From positions 659,645,501 through 659,709,500 of the forward strand of contig CM057456.1 in the NCBI GenBank assembly GCA_016271365.2: 64,000 nucleotides of DNA. Direction: 5' to 3'. The notes under the pieces were generated by a model. The model searched no databases. It saw only the letters and a program-made list of their open reading frames with translations, and was not told where the DNA came from. Origin of the DNA: Neoceratodus forsteri (Eukaryota > Chordata > Ceratodontiformes > Ceratodontidae). The position numbers and the translations under genes were made by a program. Positions 1 to 10,836 of the stretch are shown here, one piece after another. How positions within the stretch are numbered: position 1 is the first letter of the stretch; each line of letters begins with the position of its first letter.

Positions 1-593
1 TAGCCCGTCTCCACATGCAGGTAACCCAGTGGATGTTAAGGGTCCAATGGGATCAAAAGCAAGACCATCTGCTGCACCCAATCTGGATCACGAAGGCCAT
101 AATCCGAGATTGGCAATGGTGGCTAGATTCGAGGAATCTTTCGGCAGGATTCCCCTTCATTGTGCCGTCTCCGACTGTGACACTCTCCACGGATGCCTCA
201 GGGCTCGGCTGGGGAGCACACCTCGATGGTGTCCGGTCTCAGGGCCTGTGGACAGATCAAGAGACTCATCTCCACATAAATATCCTGGAAATTAGGGCAG
301 TTCTTTACGCCCTGCAGGCCTTCCAGTTGGAGATCCCACTGGGTACACTTCTGTTACAAACAGACAATTCCGCGGTGATGTATTACCTCAACAAACAGGG
401 AGGCACTCATTCCTACCTGCTTTTCAGGGAGGCCATGAGGGTGTGGGATTGGGTTTTGCAACACGGCGCAAACCTCATTGCCGTTCATATTCCAGGCATG
501 AACAACGTCATCGCAGATGGCCTGAGCCACTTTCAGGCCAGAGTCCACGAGTGGGAACTACTTCAGAAGGTTGCAGAGGATCTGTTTCACTGA
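1..593 (+). pseudogene. DIRS-like pol fragment: end of RT and RNase H
   Basis: This is the 3' part of a DIRS-type retrotransposon polymerase; the element enters from outside the window. RNase H removes the RNA strand during reverse transcription. The frame is open from base 15 to a TGA at 591. Its RNase H acidic motifs are visible: LSTDASGLGWGAHL near residue 60, the ILEIRAVLYAL helix near 90, QTDNSAVMYYLNKQGG near 115, and IADGLSH near 167. These spacings match the DIRS family. The reading frame continues past the TGA with the conserved post-RNase-H segment, so the stop is a degenerative mutation rather than the natural end. Neighbouring linker and recombinase segments complete the usual DIRS pol order. 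Confidence 0.85.
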
Positions 594-972
594 TGGGGTA
601 CTCCAAAGCTAGACCTTTTCGCGTCCCCATCCAATGCAAAACTGCCCAATTTTTGCTCGCTAGATCCAGGGCCTGGTGTTTTCTGGTGAGACACGTTGTC
701 CCTCTCCTAGGTGGGCAGATTCCTCTATGCTTCCCCCCCCCCTTTCTGTTGATCCAGAGGGTTCTTCTGAAACTTCGCAGAGAGCAAGCGACATTGGTAC
801 TTATAGCGCCGTTTTGGCCCAGGCAGATCTGGTTCCCTCTTTTACATCAGTTGTCCCGGGAACCTCCAATGCTGCTGCCAATCAACTCCCACTTGCTGTC
901 TCAGGAGGCGGGTTCCTTGGTCCATCCAGACCTACGTTCCCTGAACCTACACGCTTGGCTTCTAGAGACATA
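594..972 (+). pseudogene. DIRS-like linker region after RNase H
   Basis: This conserved segment lies between RNase H and the recombinase in DIRS elements. Immediately after the TGA the same frame reads PKLDLFASPSNAKLP, matching the 'DLFAT..N.KL' signature. After another stop and a C-rich slippery tract (about 729-741), a second frame carries LIAPFWPRQIWFPLL and LHAWLLE, both typical of this region. The tract of consecutive C residues is the likely site of the frameshift. This part is sometimes described as methyltransferase-like in DIRS elements; no catalytic methyltransferase motif can be named here. Confidence 0.75.
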
Positions 973-984
973 GCCATGATGTGA

Positions 985-1976
985 CACGGGGTCTCGCAAG
1001 AGGTAGCAGACATTCTCGCTGCTGCTAGGAAACCGGCTACCCACGTGACCTATGCCATGAAGTGGCTCAGGTTTTGTTTATGGGTTCAGGCACGCGGGTT
1101 TTCACCTTTGGATTGTCCAGAGAAGTTGGTCCTGGACTACCTACTGTCCATTTTCCAGACAGGCTTGACTTGCTCCTCGAATTAAGGTTCACCTCCGTGC
1201 CGTCTCAGTCTATCACGTTTCTATAGGCCAATGCACTATAGCTCAGTTAGACACAACACGAGCCTTCCTGAGGCGTGTCCTCCACATTAGGCCCCCGATT
1301 AAGGATCCGATTCCACCATGGAATCTACCCTTTGTCCTGGAGCAGCTTACGCTGCCACCCTTTGAACCAGCCGCGGATTGCGAGCTACGTCTTCTTACTT
1401 GGAAGACGTTACTTTTAGTTGCCATCACCTCGGCCAGAAGAATTTCTGAACTTCATGCACTTATGTGCAAAGAACCTTATTTGTTTTTTCACCAAGACAG
1501 AGTATCCCTATGGACTAATCCAAAATTTCTGCCTAAGGTGGTCTCAGCTCTCACCCTTAATCAGGACATCAATCTACCAGTGTATTTCCCCTAAGTACTC
1601 TAATCGAGGAGAAGCCTTGTTGCACACTTTAGATGTGCATAGATGTCTCAGATACTACCTGACCAGAACCAAACACCACTGAAAATCGGACCAGCTTTTT
1701 GTCTCCTTTGCCCACAGGATGGTGGGAGCTCCTGTTTCCTAACAGTCGCTCTCCAGGTGGCTCATTCAGTGTATCACGTTCTGTTACCAGAAGCGTAACA
1801 AACCCTTACCGGACGCGGTTAAGGGTCATTCCACAAAGGGGATGGCTACCTCCTTTTCGGCCCTTAAGAGTGTCCACCTCGGCCATCTGTGCTGCAGCTA
1901 CTTGGAGCTTGTGCACACTTTCATCAGGCATTATAGCCTGGATATTGCATCGAGGCAAAGAGCAGGTTTTGGTCTA
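985..1976 (+). pseudogene. DIRS-like tyrosine recombinase, decayed
   Basis: Tyrosine recombinases integrate circular DIRS DNA without making target duplications. An N-terminal SAM-like part is readable near 1000-1180 (VADILAAARKPATHVTYAMK). The first catalytic arginine sits in TSARRISELHAL near 1428-1460. The C-terminal part has HSTKGMATS near 1830, where the family has H-x-x-R, so the second arginine appears to be lysine. FIRHYSLDIAS near 1920-1950 contains the candidate nucleophilic tyrosine. Several frameshifts and stops separate these motifs, for example around 1590-1690 and 1760-1830. It follows the RNase H and linker in the expected order and is inactive. Confidence 0.82.
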
Positions 1977-2336
1977 GCAGTCCTTCCAAGGACTTCTGTC
2001 CTAGGTTTAGGTTCCATTATGGATTTCTACCTTCCCTCCTCCCAGTGTTGTGGGATTTCCATTATTGCTTGGGAATCAGTCCTAATGGTGTAACCTGCTG
2101 CAAGAGCTGCTTTTGGAAGTAAGATAGTACAGTTACATAAGAACTTACCGTAACAGTAGATCTTCGAGAACAGCTCTTGCAGTAGGTACTTTCCCTCCCA
2201 CCATCCCCGCTGGAGGTAGATTCTGGTTCCAACATCCTTCTCCTAGGATAAGGCATTCTCAGCCTCTTTCTGACTACCATTTGATGGCGGATCCTCAGTC
2301 TCCTCTTCTGATATCATCCAGCAGCCGGGAGTCTCC
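1905..2336 (+). repeat. DIRS-like 3' terminal region, copy 1
   Basis: This runs from the recombinase C-terminus into non-coding terminal sequence. It is repeated almost unchanged at 3033-3476. It contains the landmark CAGTCCTAATGGTGTAACC (from 2077) and an inverted-repeat arm at 2134-2186. DIRS elements carry inverted termini and an internal complementary region here, which fits. The exact element end was not determined. Confidence 0.65.
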
Positions 2337-2564
2337 GGCGAGAGAACTGGGGATTCTGGGGGACCGCCTCCTGATGTACTACACCTGGGACGCCGGGGGC
2401 GGGACCGACGTCGGGGGCAGGACTGACTTCGGAGGTGGTCCCCGTTGAATACTGCTAGCTAGAAAATTTTCGTGGGGTCCTGATGCCTGCTGGCTTCAGT
2501 CCTAATGGTGTAACCTGCTGCAAGAGCTGTTCTCGAAGATCTGTTGTTACGGTAAGTTCTTACA
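2134..2564. repeat. Inverted repeat pair of DIRS-like termini
   Basis: The arm at 2134-2186 is the near-perfect reverse complement of 2512-2564. Both include the core AAGAACTTACCGTAACA and AGCTCTTGCAG, read in opposite directions. The roughly 325 bp spacer is GC-rich and has no ORF. Inverted arms of this kind are expected for DIRS termini; assigning them to ITR or internal complementary region is inference. Confidence 0.6.
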
Positions 2565-2782
2565 TAACTGTAGTTTCTTTTTCTATAACTGGTGCTAGCT
2601 GTACAGTCTCAGCTTGGACTTCTGTCTCTGCTAGTTTGGCTACCATTCTCCTGGAAACCAATTTGGGGCTTGCTGCTGCAGAATTCATACCTTTTTTCTA
2701 TGCCTCCCTGCTACCAGGTCTAGTACCCACGCACAAAACTCCTGGCTTAGAATATGCACAGTGTAAATCCCACTTTATTTAG

Positions 2783-3030
2783 CTTTTGTTGACCGGGTAA
2801 GTACACTAGACAAGTATTATGCCTATTTTCAGGAATGACCCGGGAGAATACAACATAGGGATACAGAATTGTACAGAGAAAAATGCAAATACATCATGAT
2901 AGTATAACAACATATAGGAGTAGTAACATTATCCAAGGGAGTAGTAAGTAATAATACAACTTACAACTTTATAGTTAAGACGCCACCAGGGTGAGTTGGT
3001 CACAGACAAATTATGACAAGTCATGGAGTC
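2783..3030 (-). repeat. LINE/SINE 3' tail fragment (TTAACCGGGTAAG family)
   Basis: On the minus strand this ends in the common tail CCTGAAAATAGGCA...ACCCGGTCAACAAAAGC. The same tail occurs at 33822-33878, 51717-51800, 52608-52690, 57963-58031 and 62296-62400. It splits the two copies of the DIRS terminal region. The piece is non-coding and 5' truncated. Confidence 0.6.
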
Positions 3031-3032
3031 AT

Positions 3033-3476
3033 TGGAGCTTGTGCACACTTTCGTCAGGCATTATAGCCTGGATATTGCATCGAAGCGAAGAGCAGGTTTT
3101 GGTCTAGTTGTCCTTCAAGGACTTCTGTCCTAGGCTTAGGTTCCATTATGGATTTCAACCTTCCCTCCTCCCAATGGTGTGGGATTTCCATTATTGCTTG
3201 GGAATCAGTCCTAATGGTGTAACCTGCTGCAAGAGCTGTTTCTCAAAGTAAGATAGTACAGTTATGTAAGAACTTACCGTAACAGTAGATCTTCGAGAAC
3301 AGCTCTTGCAGTAGATACTTTCCCTCCCACCATCCCCGCTGGAGGTAGATTCTGGTTCCAACATCCTTCTCCTAGGATAAGGCATTCTCAGCCTCTTTCT
3401 GACTGCCATTTGATGGCAGATCCTCAGTCTCCTCTTCTGATATCATCCAGTGGCCGGGAGTCTCCGGGGAAACTTA
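3033..3476 (+). repeat. DIRS-like 3' terminal region, copy 2
   Basis: This is a second copy of 1905-2336. It includes the recombinase C-terminal codons (TTGTGCACACTTTCGTCAGG), the CAGTCCTAATGG landmark at 3206, and the inverted-repeat arm near 3280-3332. Only scattered substitutions separate the copies. It shows either a duplication of the DIRS 3' region or a second, independent DIRS copy. Confidence 0.65.
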
Positions 3477-3477
3477 G

Positions 3478-4100
3478 GTTGACACCATCTGTTGTCAAGG
3501 CACAGGTCAGGAAGCACAGGAAAACCGGAGCAGTTGTAAAATTAGCAACAAGAGTTTTATTATTAATAACAGTAAAATAAAATTTTTTTTCAGAATAACC
3601 ATTAACAATGGCAATACAAACAGAAAAACAGTCGTTCTGAGTTTCTGTTCTCAATTTCCAATCTCTGTCTCTCCCTTTTGCAAAACATTGCTGCTCTTTT
3701 TTATAAGTCTGTGCAGGAGCTCGTTAAGATAGCATGCTTCTTACACAGCGTTCTTGTAAGTTTCTAATGTTCTTGTCAATTTCAGCAGGTACAGCAAAAA
3801 GAACATTGCAACCCAGAACTGACCTCCTGTTTACATCCTGTGCAAAAGGCTTACAAATTGCATCTCAGGTTAACCCCTTGAGTTCCAAATAACTCTGCAG
3901 TCATTGCAACAGTATAACTATATACAGTTTTAGCTTTGCAATCATTTCAACAGTGTAACTATATACAGTTTTAAGCTAAGGGATCCCAATATCAATTACG
4001 TTTCCACAAAATGATTCACATATATTTTTATACTAGCAGATGTGCAAGGAGGAAGAAAAGACAAAACAGCAAGTGAGGGTAGAGAGAAGCGAGAGGCAGA
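3478..4100 (-). repeat. Probable solo LTR, minus strand
   Basis: Read on the minus strand this has LTR order. U3 carries two near-identical 40 bp repeats (plus coordinates about 3900-3985, core AACTATATACAGTTTTA). A TATA-like ACTTATAAAAAAGAGC follows near 3690-3707, then an AATAAAA polyadenylation signal near 3555. No gag or pol adjoins it, so it would be a solo LTR of an endogenous retrovirus or gypsy element. Exact ends and target duplication were not identified, so the boundaries are approximate. Confidence 0.45.
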
Positions 4101-4276
4101 GAATTGCAAGACCGTCTGGGTGATCAAGTTCTAGGTCTCACGAGAAAATTTGGTTGTGCAACCAGACAGAGAAGAGATAGAAAAGGAGAGAATAGAACAG
4201 ATCCTTGCATTTAAACTCTTTCTCCATAACAACTGGGACAGGGCTGTACTCACCCCTGTCACAGGGCTTCACTTTA

Positions 4277-4900
4277 CATACATACATAGTTGCCAGCAAA
4301 TTTGGTCTAATAGTCTATCTTGTCTGCCCGACGCAGCTCACTGGTAATGCACCTCGGCTGCTCTACCCCCCTCCCTGTGCTATTCTCGGAGACCTTCCTT
4401 GGCCCCTCCATACCGTGCCCCTGTGCCTGTCCCATCCCTTCTTGAAACCCCCCACAGTTCCCATTTTTATCAGATCATCTGGCAGAGTATTCCAGGGTGC
4501 CACCAATCTCTCTGTGAAATTGTGACCCCTCGCTTCTCCCTTGAACCTCCCCCCCTGCTAACTTTAGACTATGGCCTCTTGTAGTCCCCTCCACCCTCAG
4601 CTTGAGTAAACACTCCCTGTTACCTCTGTTGAGCCCTTTTGGGTATTTGAAGGTCTCTTTCATATCCCCCTATCCCTCCTGTCCTCCAGGGAGTACATGT
4701 TCAGCTCTCTGAGTCTATCCTCATATAACAAACCCTCCAGATCACTAATCATCCTCGTTGCCCTTCATTGTACCCTCTCCAGCAGTGTGATGTCCTTTTT
4801 TAGTTGTGGTTGCCAGAACTGCCCACAGTACTCCAGATGCGGCCTCATTAGTGAGGTGTACAGGGGAGGTATAACCTCCTTCCTCCTGGATGTTATGCCA
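4277..4900 (-). pseudogene. Outer CR1 LINE, 3' part (RT C-terminus and 3' UTR)
   Basis: This is the C-terminal third of a CR1 ORF2 on the minus strand, with its 3' UTR. Readable motifs include [24 protein letters not shown] and REIGGTLEYSAR, all characteristic of the CR1 RT tail. The tail ends near a short TATG microsatellite at about 4277. The protein frame stops abruptly at 4900 and resumes at 7316 on the same strand, because another CR1 has inserted in between. Frameshifts are present and no intact protein is possible. Confidence 0.85.
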
Positions 4901-7315
4901 GATGTTAACTGGAGTGCAGTTGCAGCAGCCACTTCTAAGAGTGGGGTTATTCTAGATGCCCTACAGGGGGCATACCTTAGACAACTAGTATTGGAGCCCA
5001 CTTGAGAGGGAGCAATCTTAGACCTGGTTCTCTCAAATGGAGATGAAGAGAGGATCACAGATGTAGAAGTGGGTAGCCATCTGGGAACTAGCGACCATCG
5101 AACAGTATGGTTCACAATAAACACAGCAATAGAGTCAAGCCATACAAAGACAAAGGTACTGGATTTAGGAGGGCTGACTTTGTCAAAATAGGTGAGTGCT
5201 AAGGAATGCACTAGCAAATGGGCAGGAAGGAAGGGTGGAAGAACAATGAGGAATAATAAAAACTGCCATCACAGAGGTATCAAGCCTTTGTGTAAAGCAA
5301 ATAAACAAAAGCGAAGCAGGTGAAACCACTATGGTTCTCAAAGGAAGTGGCAGTGAAGGTTCAAGAGAAAAGAAAGCATTCGGGAAGTACAAGGAATCAC
5401 AGAAGGAACAGGACAGAGAACTATATCAGTTAAAGCAAAGGAAGCTGGGAAGGCAGTCAGATCAGCAAAGGCTCAAACTGAGGAAAGACAGCCAACTCAG
5501 TTAAGAAGGGGATAAAACCTTTTATAGGTACATCAGGGAGCAAAGGAAGACCAAGGAGGGATAGTGAGGCTTAATAAAGGGAGGGAGGGTGGGCAGAGGG
5601 TGACTGTGAAAGGCAGAGATACTAAACAAATATTTTGCTCAGTATTTACAAAGGAAGAGGAGGTACCTAAAACAAACAGTAGAAACACTCTGGATACAGA
5701 GTTGATACCAGCCCATTTACAGAAGAAAGGGTTCTGAAAACTCTTAAAACTGAAGGTGGACAAAGCAATGGGACCTGATGGGATTCATCCCAGAATTCTA
5801 AAAGAACTAAGGGTAGAACTAGTGACACCACTGACTACCCTCTTTAACAAATCATGGGAGGATGGGGTGGTACCCGAGGACTGGAGGAGGGCAGATGTGA
5901 TTCCCCTTCACAAAAGTGGGAGCAAGGCAGAAGCAGGAAACTACAGACCTTTTAGTTTAACCTCAGTGGTAGGGAAAATGATGGAATCACTTCTGAAGGA
6001 AAGAATTGTTAAATATCTAGAGGCCAGAGGGGCACAGGACCCAAGGCAGCATGGATTCACAGCGGGAAGGTCATGCCAGACAAATCTGATAGATTTCTTT
6101 GACTGGGTGACCAAAGTAGTTGATCAGGGAGGGGCTGTGGACATGGCCTACCTAGACTTTGCAAGGCATTTGACACAGTCCCACACAAAGATTAATATAC
6201 AAGTTAGCCAGCCTGGAGTGGGTCCCAAGATGACAGCCTGGGTAAAGGATTGGCTGGAGAATAGGACACAGAGTAATAGTAAATGGGTCCACTCTGAAAA
6301 AGGGGGATTAGTAGTGGGTACCGCAGGGTTCAGTATTAGGACCAGTCCTCTTCAATGTCTTTATAAGTGACATTGCAGAGGGACTGAAAGGAAAAGTATG
6401 TCTCTTTGCAGATGACACAAAGATCTGCAACAGAGTTGATGCACAGGGTGGGGTGGAAAGGATGAGAAGGGACTTGGCAAGGTTAGAGGAATGGTCAAAT
6501 GTATGGCAGCTTAGATTCAATGCTAGGAAGTGCAAGGTAATGCACCTGGGAAACAAAAACCAAGGGGAAGAGTACACAATGGGGGGTGAGATACTAACAA
6601 CAAAAATGGAAAGGGACCTGGGGGTAGTCATATCAGATGACCTAAGGTGGGCAAGCAATGTGAGAGGGCAGCAAGGAGGCTGGGGAATACTGGGATGCAT
6701 AGGAGGCATCACCAGTGAAAACAGGAAGTTATTATCCCTCTGTACAGACAGCTAGTGAGACCCCATCTGAGTACTAGTGCAGTTCTGGAGACCCAATCTC
6801 TGCAAAGACATAGACAGGATGGAAGCTGTCAGAGGAGGCAACTAAAATGGTGCAGGGTCTGCACCAGAAGACATATGAAGAGAGACTTAAGGAGCTGAAT
6901 ATGTATAGCCTCGAGGAAAGGAGGAAGAGGGGGACATGATAGAAACTTTCAAGTACCTCAAGGGAATCAACAAAGTCCAAGAGGGTAGCATCTTTCAAAA
7001 AAAGAGGTGTGCAAGAACAAGGGGGCACAATTTGAAGATAGAAGGGGGGCGGCTCAGAGGTAATTTAAGGAAGTATTTTTTCACAGAGAGGGTGGTGGAT
7101 GTATGGAACGGCCTTCCAGAGGAGGTTGTGGAGTCACAAACAGTGATGGAATTCAAGCATGCATGGGACAGTCATAAGGCAATTCTAGGGGGTGTGGGTA
7201 GGAAGAAGTAGGCTGCTGGTTAACTAGGATCTGCAGCTTATCCATCAGGTAGGGAAATGGGCAGACTGGGTGGGCCAAGCGGTCCTTATCTGCCGTCAAA
7301 TTCAATGTTTCTATG
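4901..7315 (+). pseudogene. Inner CR1 LINE (plus), endonuclease C-term to 3' end
   Basis: This CR1 LINE is 5' truncated and sits inside another CR1. It begins within the AP-endonuclease C-terminus ([20 protein letters not shown]). The linker and RT follow: KAMGPDGIHPRILKEL near 5760, VPEDWRRADVIPLHKSGSK near 5870, HGFTAGRSCQTNLIDFFDW near 6050, and an intact FADDTK catalytic motif near 6403. The C-terminal domain (FKYLKGINKVQEGSIF, RVVDVWNGLPEEVVES) ends near 7210. The 3' end, ATTCAATG TTTCTATG, resembles two degenerate copies of the CR1 ATTCTRTG octamer. Several frameshifts and stops make it inactive. Confidence 0.88.
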
Positions 7316-8228
7316 GCTATACACCCAAGCATTTTATTTGCCTTGGCTGCTGCCCTCCTGTATTGCTCTGAGTGGCTCCCTTTAGCATCAGTTATCACCC
7401 CCAGGTCCTTTGCCATTGTTGTTACAGCCAGCTGCATCCCCCCCAAGTGGTAGATATACTCAAGGTTCCTACTACCGAGATGCAGAACACTGCATTTATG
7501 TGCATTGAACCCCAGATGCCACGTGTGGGTCCAGTGTTCTAGTTTCTGCAGGTCGCCTGTAATGTCTTCCTTCCCTCCTCACTATCTACCACCACTCCCA
7601 GTTTGGTATAATTAGTGAATAAGCTCATTTTACTACCTATCCCCTTCCCAATGTCTGAAACATACACATTAAAAAGGATAGAGCCCAAGACTGAGCCTTG
7701 TGGGACCTCGCTGATGACCTTTCTGGATGTCAAGACTTCACCTCTTGCCACCACCCTCTGTTGTCTATTCTCAAGCCGATTAGCTACCCACCCCACCAAC
7801 TTATCTCCCACCCGCAGTCCCTTTAATTTCCAAATTAGCCTACTATGTGGGACCGAATCGAAAGCCTTGCTGAAGTTCAGGTATAGAACATCAATTTGCT
7901 TTCCACTATCCAGGGACCTAATCACCCAGTCGAAGAATTCGAACAGGTTTCTTTGACAAAGTTTCCCCTGGACAAACCCATGTTGGTTTTCATGCTGAAA
8001 ACCATTTACCTCCAGTAACTCCGCCATCCATTCTTTCAAGATGGCCTCCATCATTTTTCCCACTATGGATGTCAGGCTGACCGGTCTGTAGTTCCTCAGA
8101 TCATCCCAAGGTCCGTTCTTGTGGAGGGGCACTACATGTGCCAATCTCCAATCCAAAGGGACCCATCCTGATTGGAGGGAGGAATTGAATAGTTCCATCA
8201 ACAGAGTCACCAGGACATCTGCCAGGAT
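7316..8228 (-). pseudogene. Outer CR1 LINE, RT part, minus strand
   Basis: This is the 5' remnant of the interrupted CR1. An open frame of 223 residues (7539-8210) encodes RT fingers and palm: WVPLDWRLAHVVPLHKNG, NYRPVSLTSIVGKMMEAIL, NQHGFVQGKLCQRNLFEFF, VLYLNFSKAFDSVPH, and VPQGSVLGSILFNVY. The FADD catalytic box reads FTNY, so the enzyme is dead. The frame ends at KMLGCIA against the insertion and continues at 4900 with [13 protein letters not shown]. The element is 5' truncated near 8228. Confidence 0.88.
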
Positions 8229-8394
8229 ATCACCAGGATAACTGTAAAATCATTTTATCGCAATAGAAGAAATGCAAAGGGAAGATAGTTTAGACTTAAA
8301 AACAGTGTGGTCCACAAGGTCAAACACTTTTGTCAAGTTTCTGAAAAATGACCTTGTGTACATGTCCATGCAGGACCTGCAAGGGACCGGACTT
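8229..8394. other. Short spacer, nothing recognised
   Basis: Between the CR1 truncation point and the SINE there is short AT-rich sequence without ORF, repeat landmark or regulatory site that I can support. Confidence 0.4.
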
Positions 8395-8750
8395 AATCCT
8401 GTGGCCAAGGTTTTTTTCCCACCTTGGTTAAGTTTCCCCTAGGGCCCAGACTGTGCAGCGGGTGTGGTGGGCGAGCTCCACCTCTGTAGAGATGTCCTAA
8501 CATATTTAGCCATGGTCCTGCCTCCTGACATGCCCAGACCTGCACTGCCACTGAAACATTTCCAGATAGCAGTGCTGCAGCGGGTTCCGGTGACCCCCCT
8601 CCCTGAGAGAGGAGAGCGGTCCTTTGGATGCCCAATCCTCCCTCACCCAGCTGACCTCCAAGTGACCTGTGTCCATTACTGAACCCAGGTTGCCAGTGTG
8701 GCAGAAGATAAGATACCAGTGTCTCATCCCTCCAAACCACTGGGCCGGCC
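8395..8750 (-). mobile_element. SINE family A, copy 1 (minus)
   Basis: Read on the minus strand it starts GGGCCGGCCCAGTGG, continues through a GGGTTC-type box B-like segment and a GGTCAGCTGGGTGAGGGAGG core. It aligns by eye with 47862-48499 (minus) and 54976-55610 (plus). It lacks the long poly-A tail of the others, so it is 3' truncated or older. Overlapping ORFs on both strands are incidental. Confidence 0.65.
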
Positions 8751-9253
8751 CATTTACTGTTCATTTTGAGAACACCACTTTGTGTTAAAGCATATACAAG
8801 TGGCAATATATTCAACAATTTATTTGGATCAGTACATGCTGCATGAAACAATAATACTTTTGGGGAGTATTGGAGATTATGATGAACCCACACTACTTTT
8901 GCAAAAAAACCTCAGCATTCTAGAGTAACTTTTTCCACAATTTCCTTTTGAGTAGGTTCAAGATTTGTTCTATATCTTAGTGGTGGCTCACTATGACAAG
9001 GTGTGAGAACTACTACTAAAGCTTTATACTGCCATTCTATAACATTGTTGTCATGACCCAACTAAAGCTACTGCATCGACTTTTACATTGAATAAATCTA
9101 CCACCTTTCTGTAAAGGTTTCGCATTACAGACTGGGTTCTGTTGTCAGTTCCACTTCTTTTGTGCCTGCAAAACTGGGCATGCTCCGCCCTATAGAATTG
9201 CTATTCTGAGAAAATTATGTTTGTGCTAGGTGGGCAGAGCCCCGGTGTAAATG
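8751..9253. other. Unannotated spacer
   Basis: AT-rich sequence with no convincing ORF, tRNA, terminal repeat or poly-A tail. Confidence 0.4.
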
Positions 9254-9855
9254 CTGAAATACAAATAAGAAGTACCACTTTCTCTCAGTGCAGTTTAACC
9301 CCTGCAAGGTATACATATTTTTAAATCAAGGATGGAAATGAGAAAGAAAAAGTGTGGCCTACTGGGATTCGAACCTCAGATCTCTGGTATGCCGTTCCAG
9401 CGCTCTAACCATTAAGCTACAGGCTCACTGATCAAAGCGTCTGAGGAATTTCCTTACAGCCACACACACATTCCTTTCTCTAGTGTTTCTAATTATGCAA
9501 CTAGGAACCAATGTTAGAAATACCACTTTCTCTCAGTGCAGTTTAACCCCTGCAAGGTATACATATTTTAAATCAAGGATGGAAATGAGAAAGGAAAAGT
9601 GTGGCCTACTGGGATTGAACCTCAGATCTCTGGTATGCTGTTCAAGCGCTCAAACCATTAAGCTACAGGCTCACTGATCAAAGCGTCTGAGAATTTTCAT
9701 CATACACACACATTCCTTTCTCTAGTGTTGCGCAATTATGCAACTAGGAACCAATGTTAGAAATACCACTTTCTTTCAGTGCAGTTTAACCCCTGCAAGG
9801 TATACATATTTTTAAATCAAGGATGGAAATGAGAAAGGAAAAGTGTGGCCTACTG
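9254..9855 (-). repeat. Tandem tRNA-like repeat, about 2.4 units of 240 bp
   Basis: Two full units (about 9254-9517 and 9518-9758) and a partial third (9759-9855) follow each other. Each full unit contains, on the minus strand, a tRNA-like segment. Copies lie near 9357-9430 and 9602-9675. Flanking unit sequence includes the landmark GCAGTTTAACCCCTGCAAGG. The second copy has a one-base loss in the T-loop region (GGGATTGAACC), so it is degenerate. Confidence 0.75.
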
Positions 9856-10107
9856 TATATGTATACCTTGCAGGGGTTAAACTGCACTGAGAGGAAAGTG
9901 GTATTTCTAACATTGGTTCCTAGTTGCATAATTGTGCAACACTAGAGAAAGGAATGTGTGTGTGGCTGTAAGGAAATTCCTCAGACGCTTTGATCAGTGA
10001 GCCTGTAGCTTAATGGTTAGAGCGCTGGAATGGCATACCAGAGATCTGAGGTTCGTATCCCAGTAGGCCACACTTTTCCTTTCTCATTTCCATCCTTGAT
10101 TTAGAAA
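9856..10107 (+). repeat. Inverted copy of the tRNA-like repeat unit
   Basis: This is the same 240 bp unit in the opposite orientation, joined head-on to the tandem units at about 9856. The tRNA-like segment lies at about 9997-10070. It has box A-like TAGCTTAATGGTTAGAGC and box B-like GGTTCGTATCC. A D-stem, an anticodon stem with U33 and GGC, and a partly paired acceptor stem can be drawn. The T-stem has mismatches, so a functional tRNA-Ala is unlikely; a tRNA-derived SINE head or pseudo-tRNA is more likely. Confidence 0.7.
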
Positions 10108-10836
10108 TACAAATAAGGCATTCCAGCTGTTTCTATTTGCAAACAGAGTTTCTGCACAGTAGCGCCACACATTATCAGCTCGTGTGAATGCTCATAGTGT
10201 AGTATCATTCACAGGTTCAGTATACATGATCATCACCACCACCAACATTTGTTTCCACACCCATCTGATATGACTTTTCACACCACTTTTGGGCTCAACA
10301 CCAAAGTTTGTCACTCTGTCCATCAATGGCTCTGTGGTGGTCCTGTGTGCCCTGCTTCCCTAGCTCCAGCCAAACAACAGTCCCTAGTATTCCAGTGACC
10401 CTCCCTTAGCCTTGTTTCCCATTGTGCATTGTTTTTGTTTTTTTGCATTCCACACCCAACAGTTTCAGTCTCCTGACATCTTTGCGCACTGGGCACAGAG
10501 TTCTAGTGCCCCTACTACCTGCCCTAAAAAGATCTGAGGGTAGGGGGCATCATAGGGTTACCGTTCCCATTTGTATGGTGACCCTGCCCCTCCTGGGCAA
10601 AAGTGCACTTCACCGTGCACTGGTGCATAAGAGGTGTGCAACCTACTTTGAGCATAGCTCGGGGGGTTGCAGGCAAGAGTCTGGCACTAAATCATGCAAC
10701 AACGATTATGTGGTGCCATTACTTAACAAGAAAGGAAAACACAGTGGGGAGGGTTGCTCACGATACAAATCAGCTTAAAGCCATAGAATTGGGCACTCGC
10801 AACCTCCATAATAAAAGCACTTACTCCATAGTTTAT

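Noticed and set aside
9254..9855. CRISPR-like array
   Set aside because: Units are about 240 bp, directly adjacent, without spacers, and contain a tRNA-like sequence in a vertebrate genome.
9997..10070. Functional tRNA-Ala gene
   Set aside because: The T-stem has several mismatches and the unit repeats with its flanks in tandem and inverted copies, so a pseudo-tRNA or SINE head fits better.
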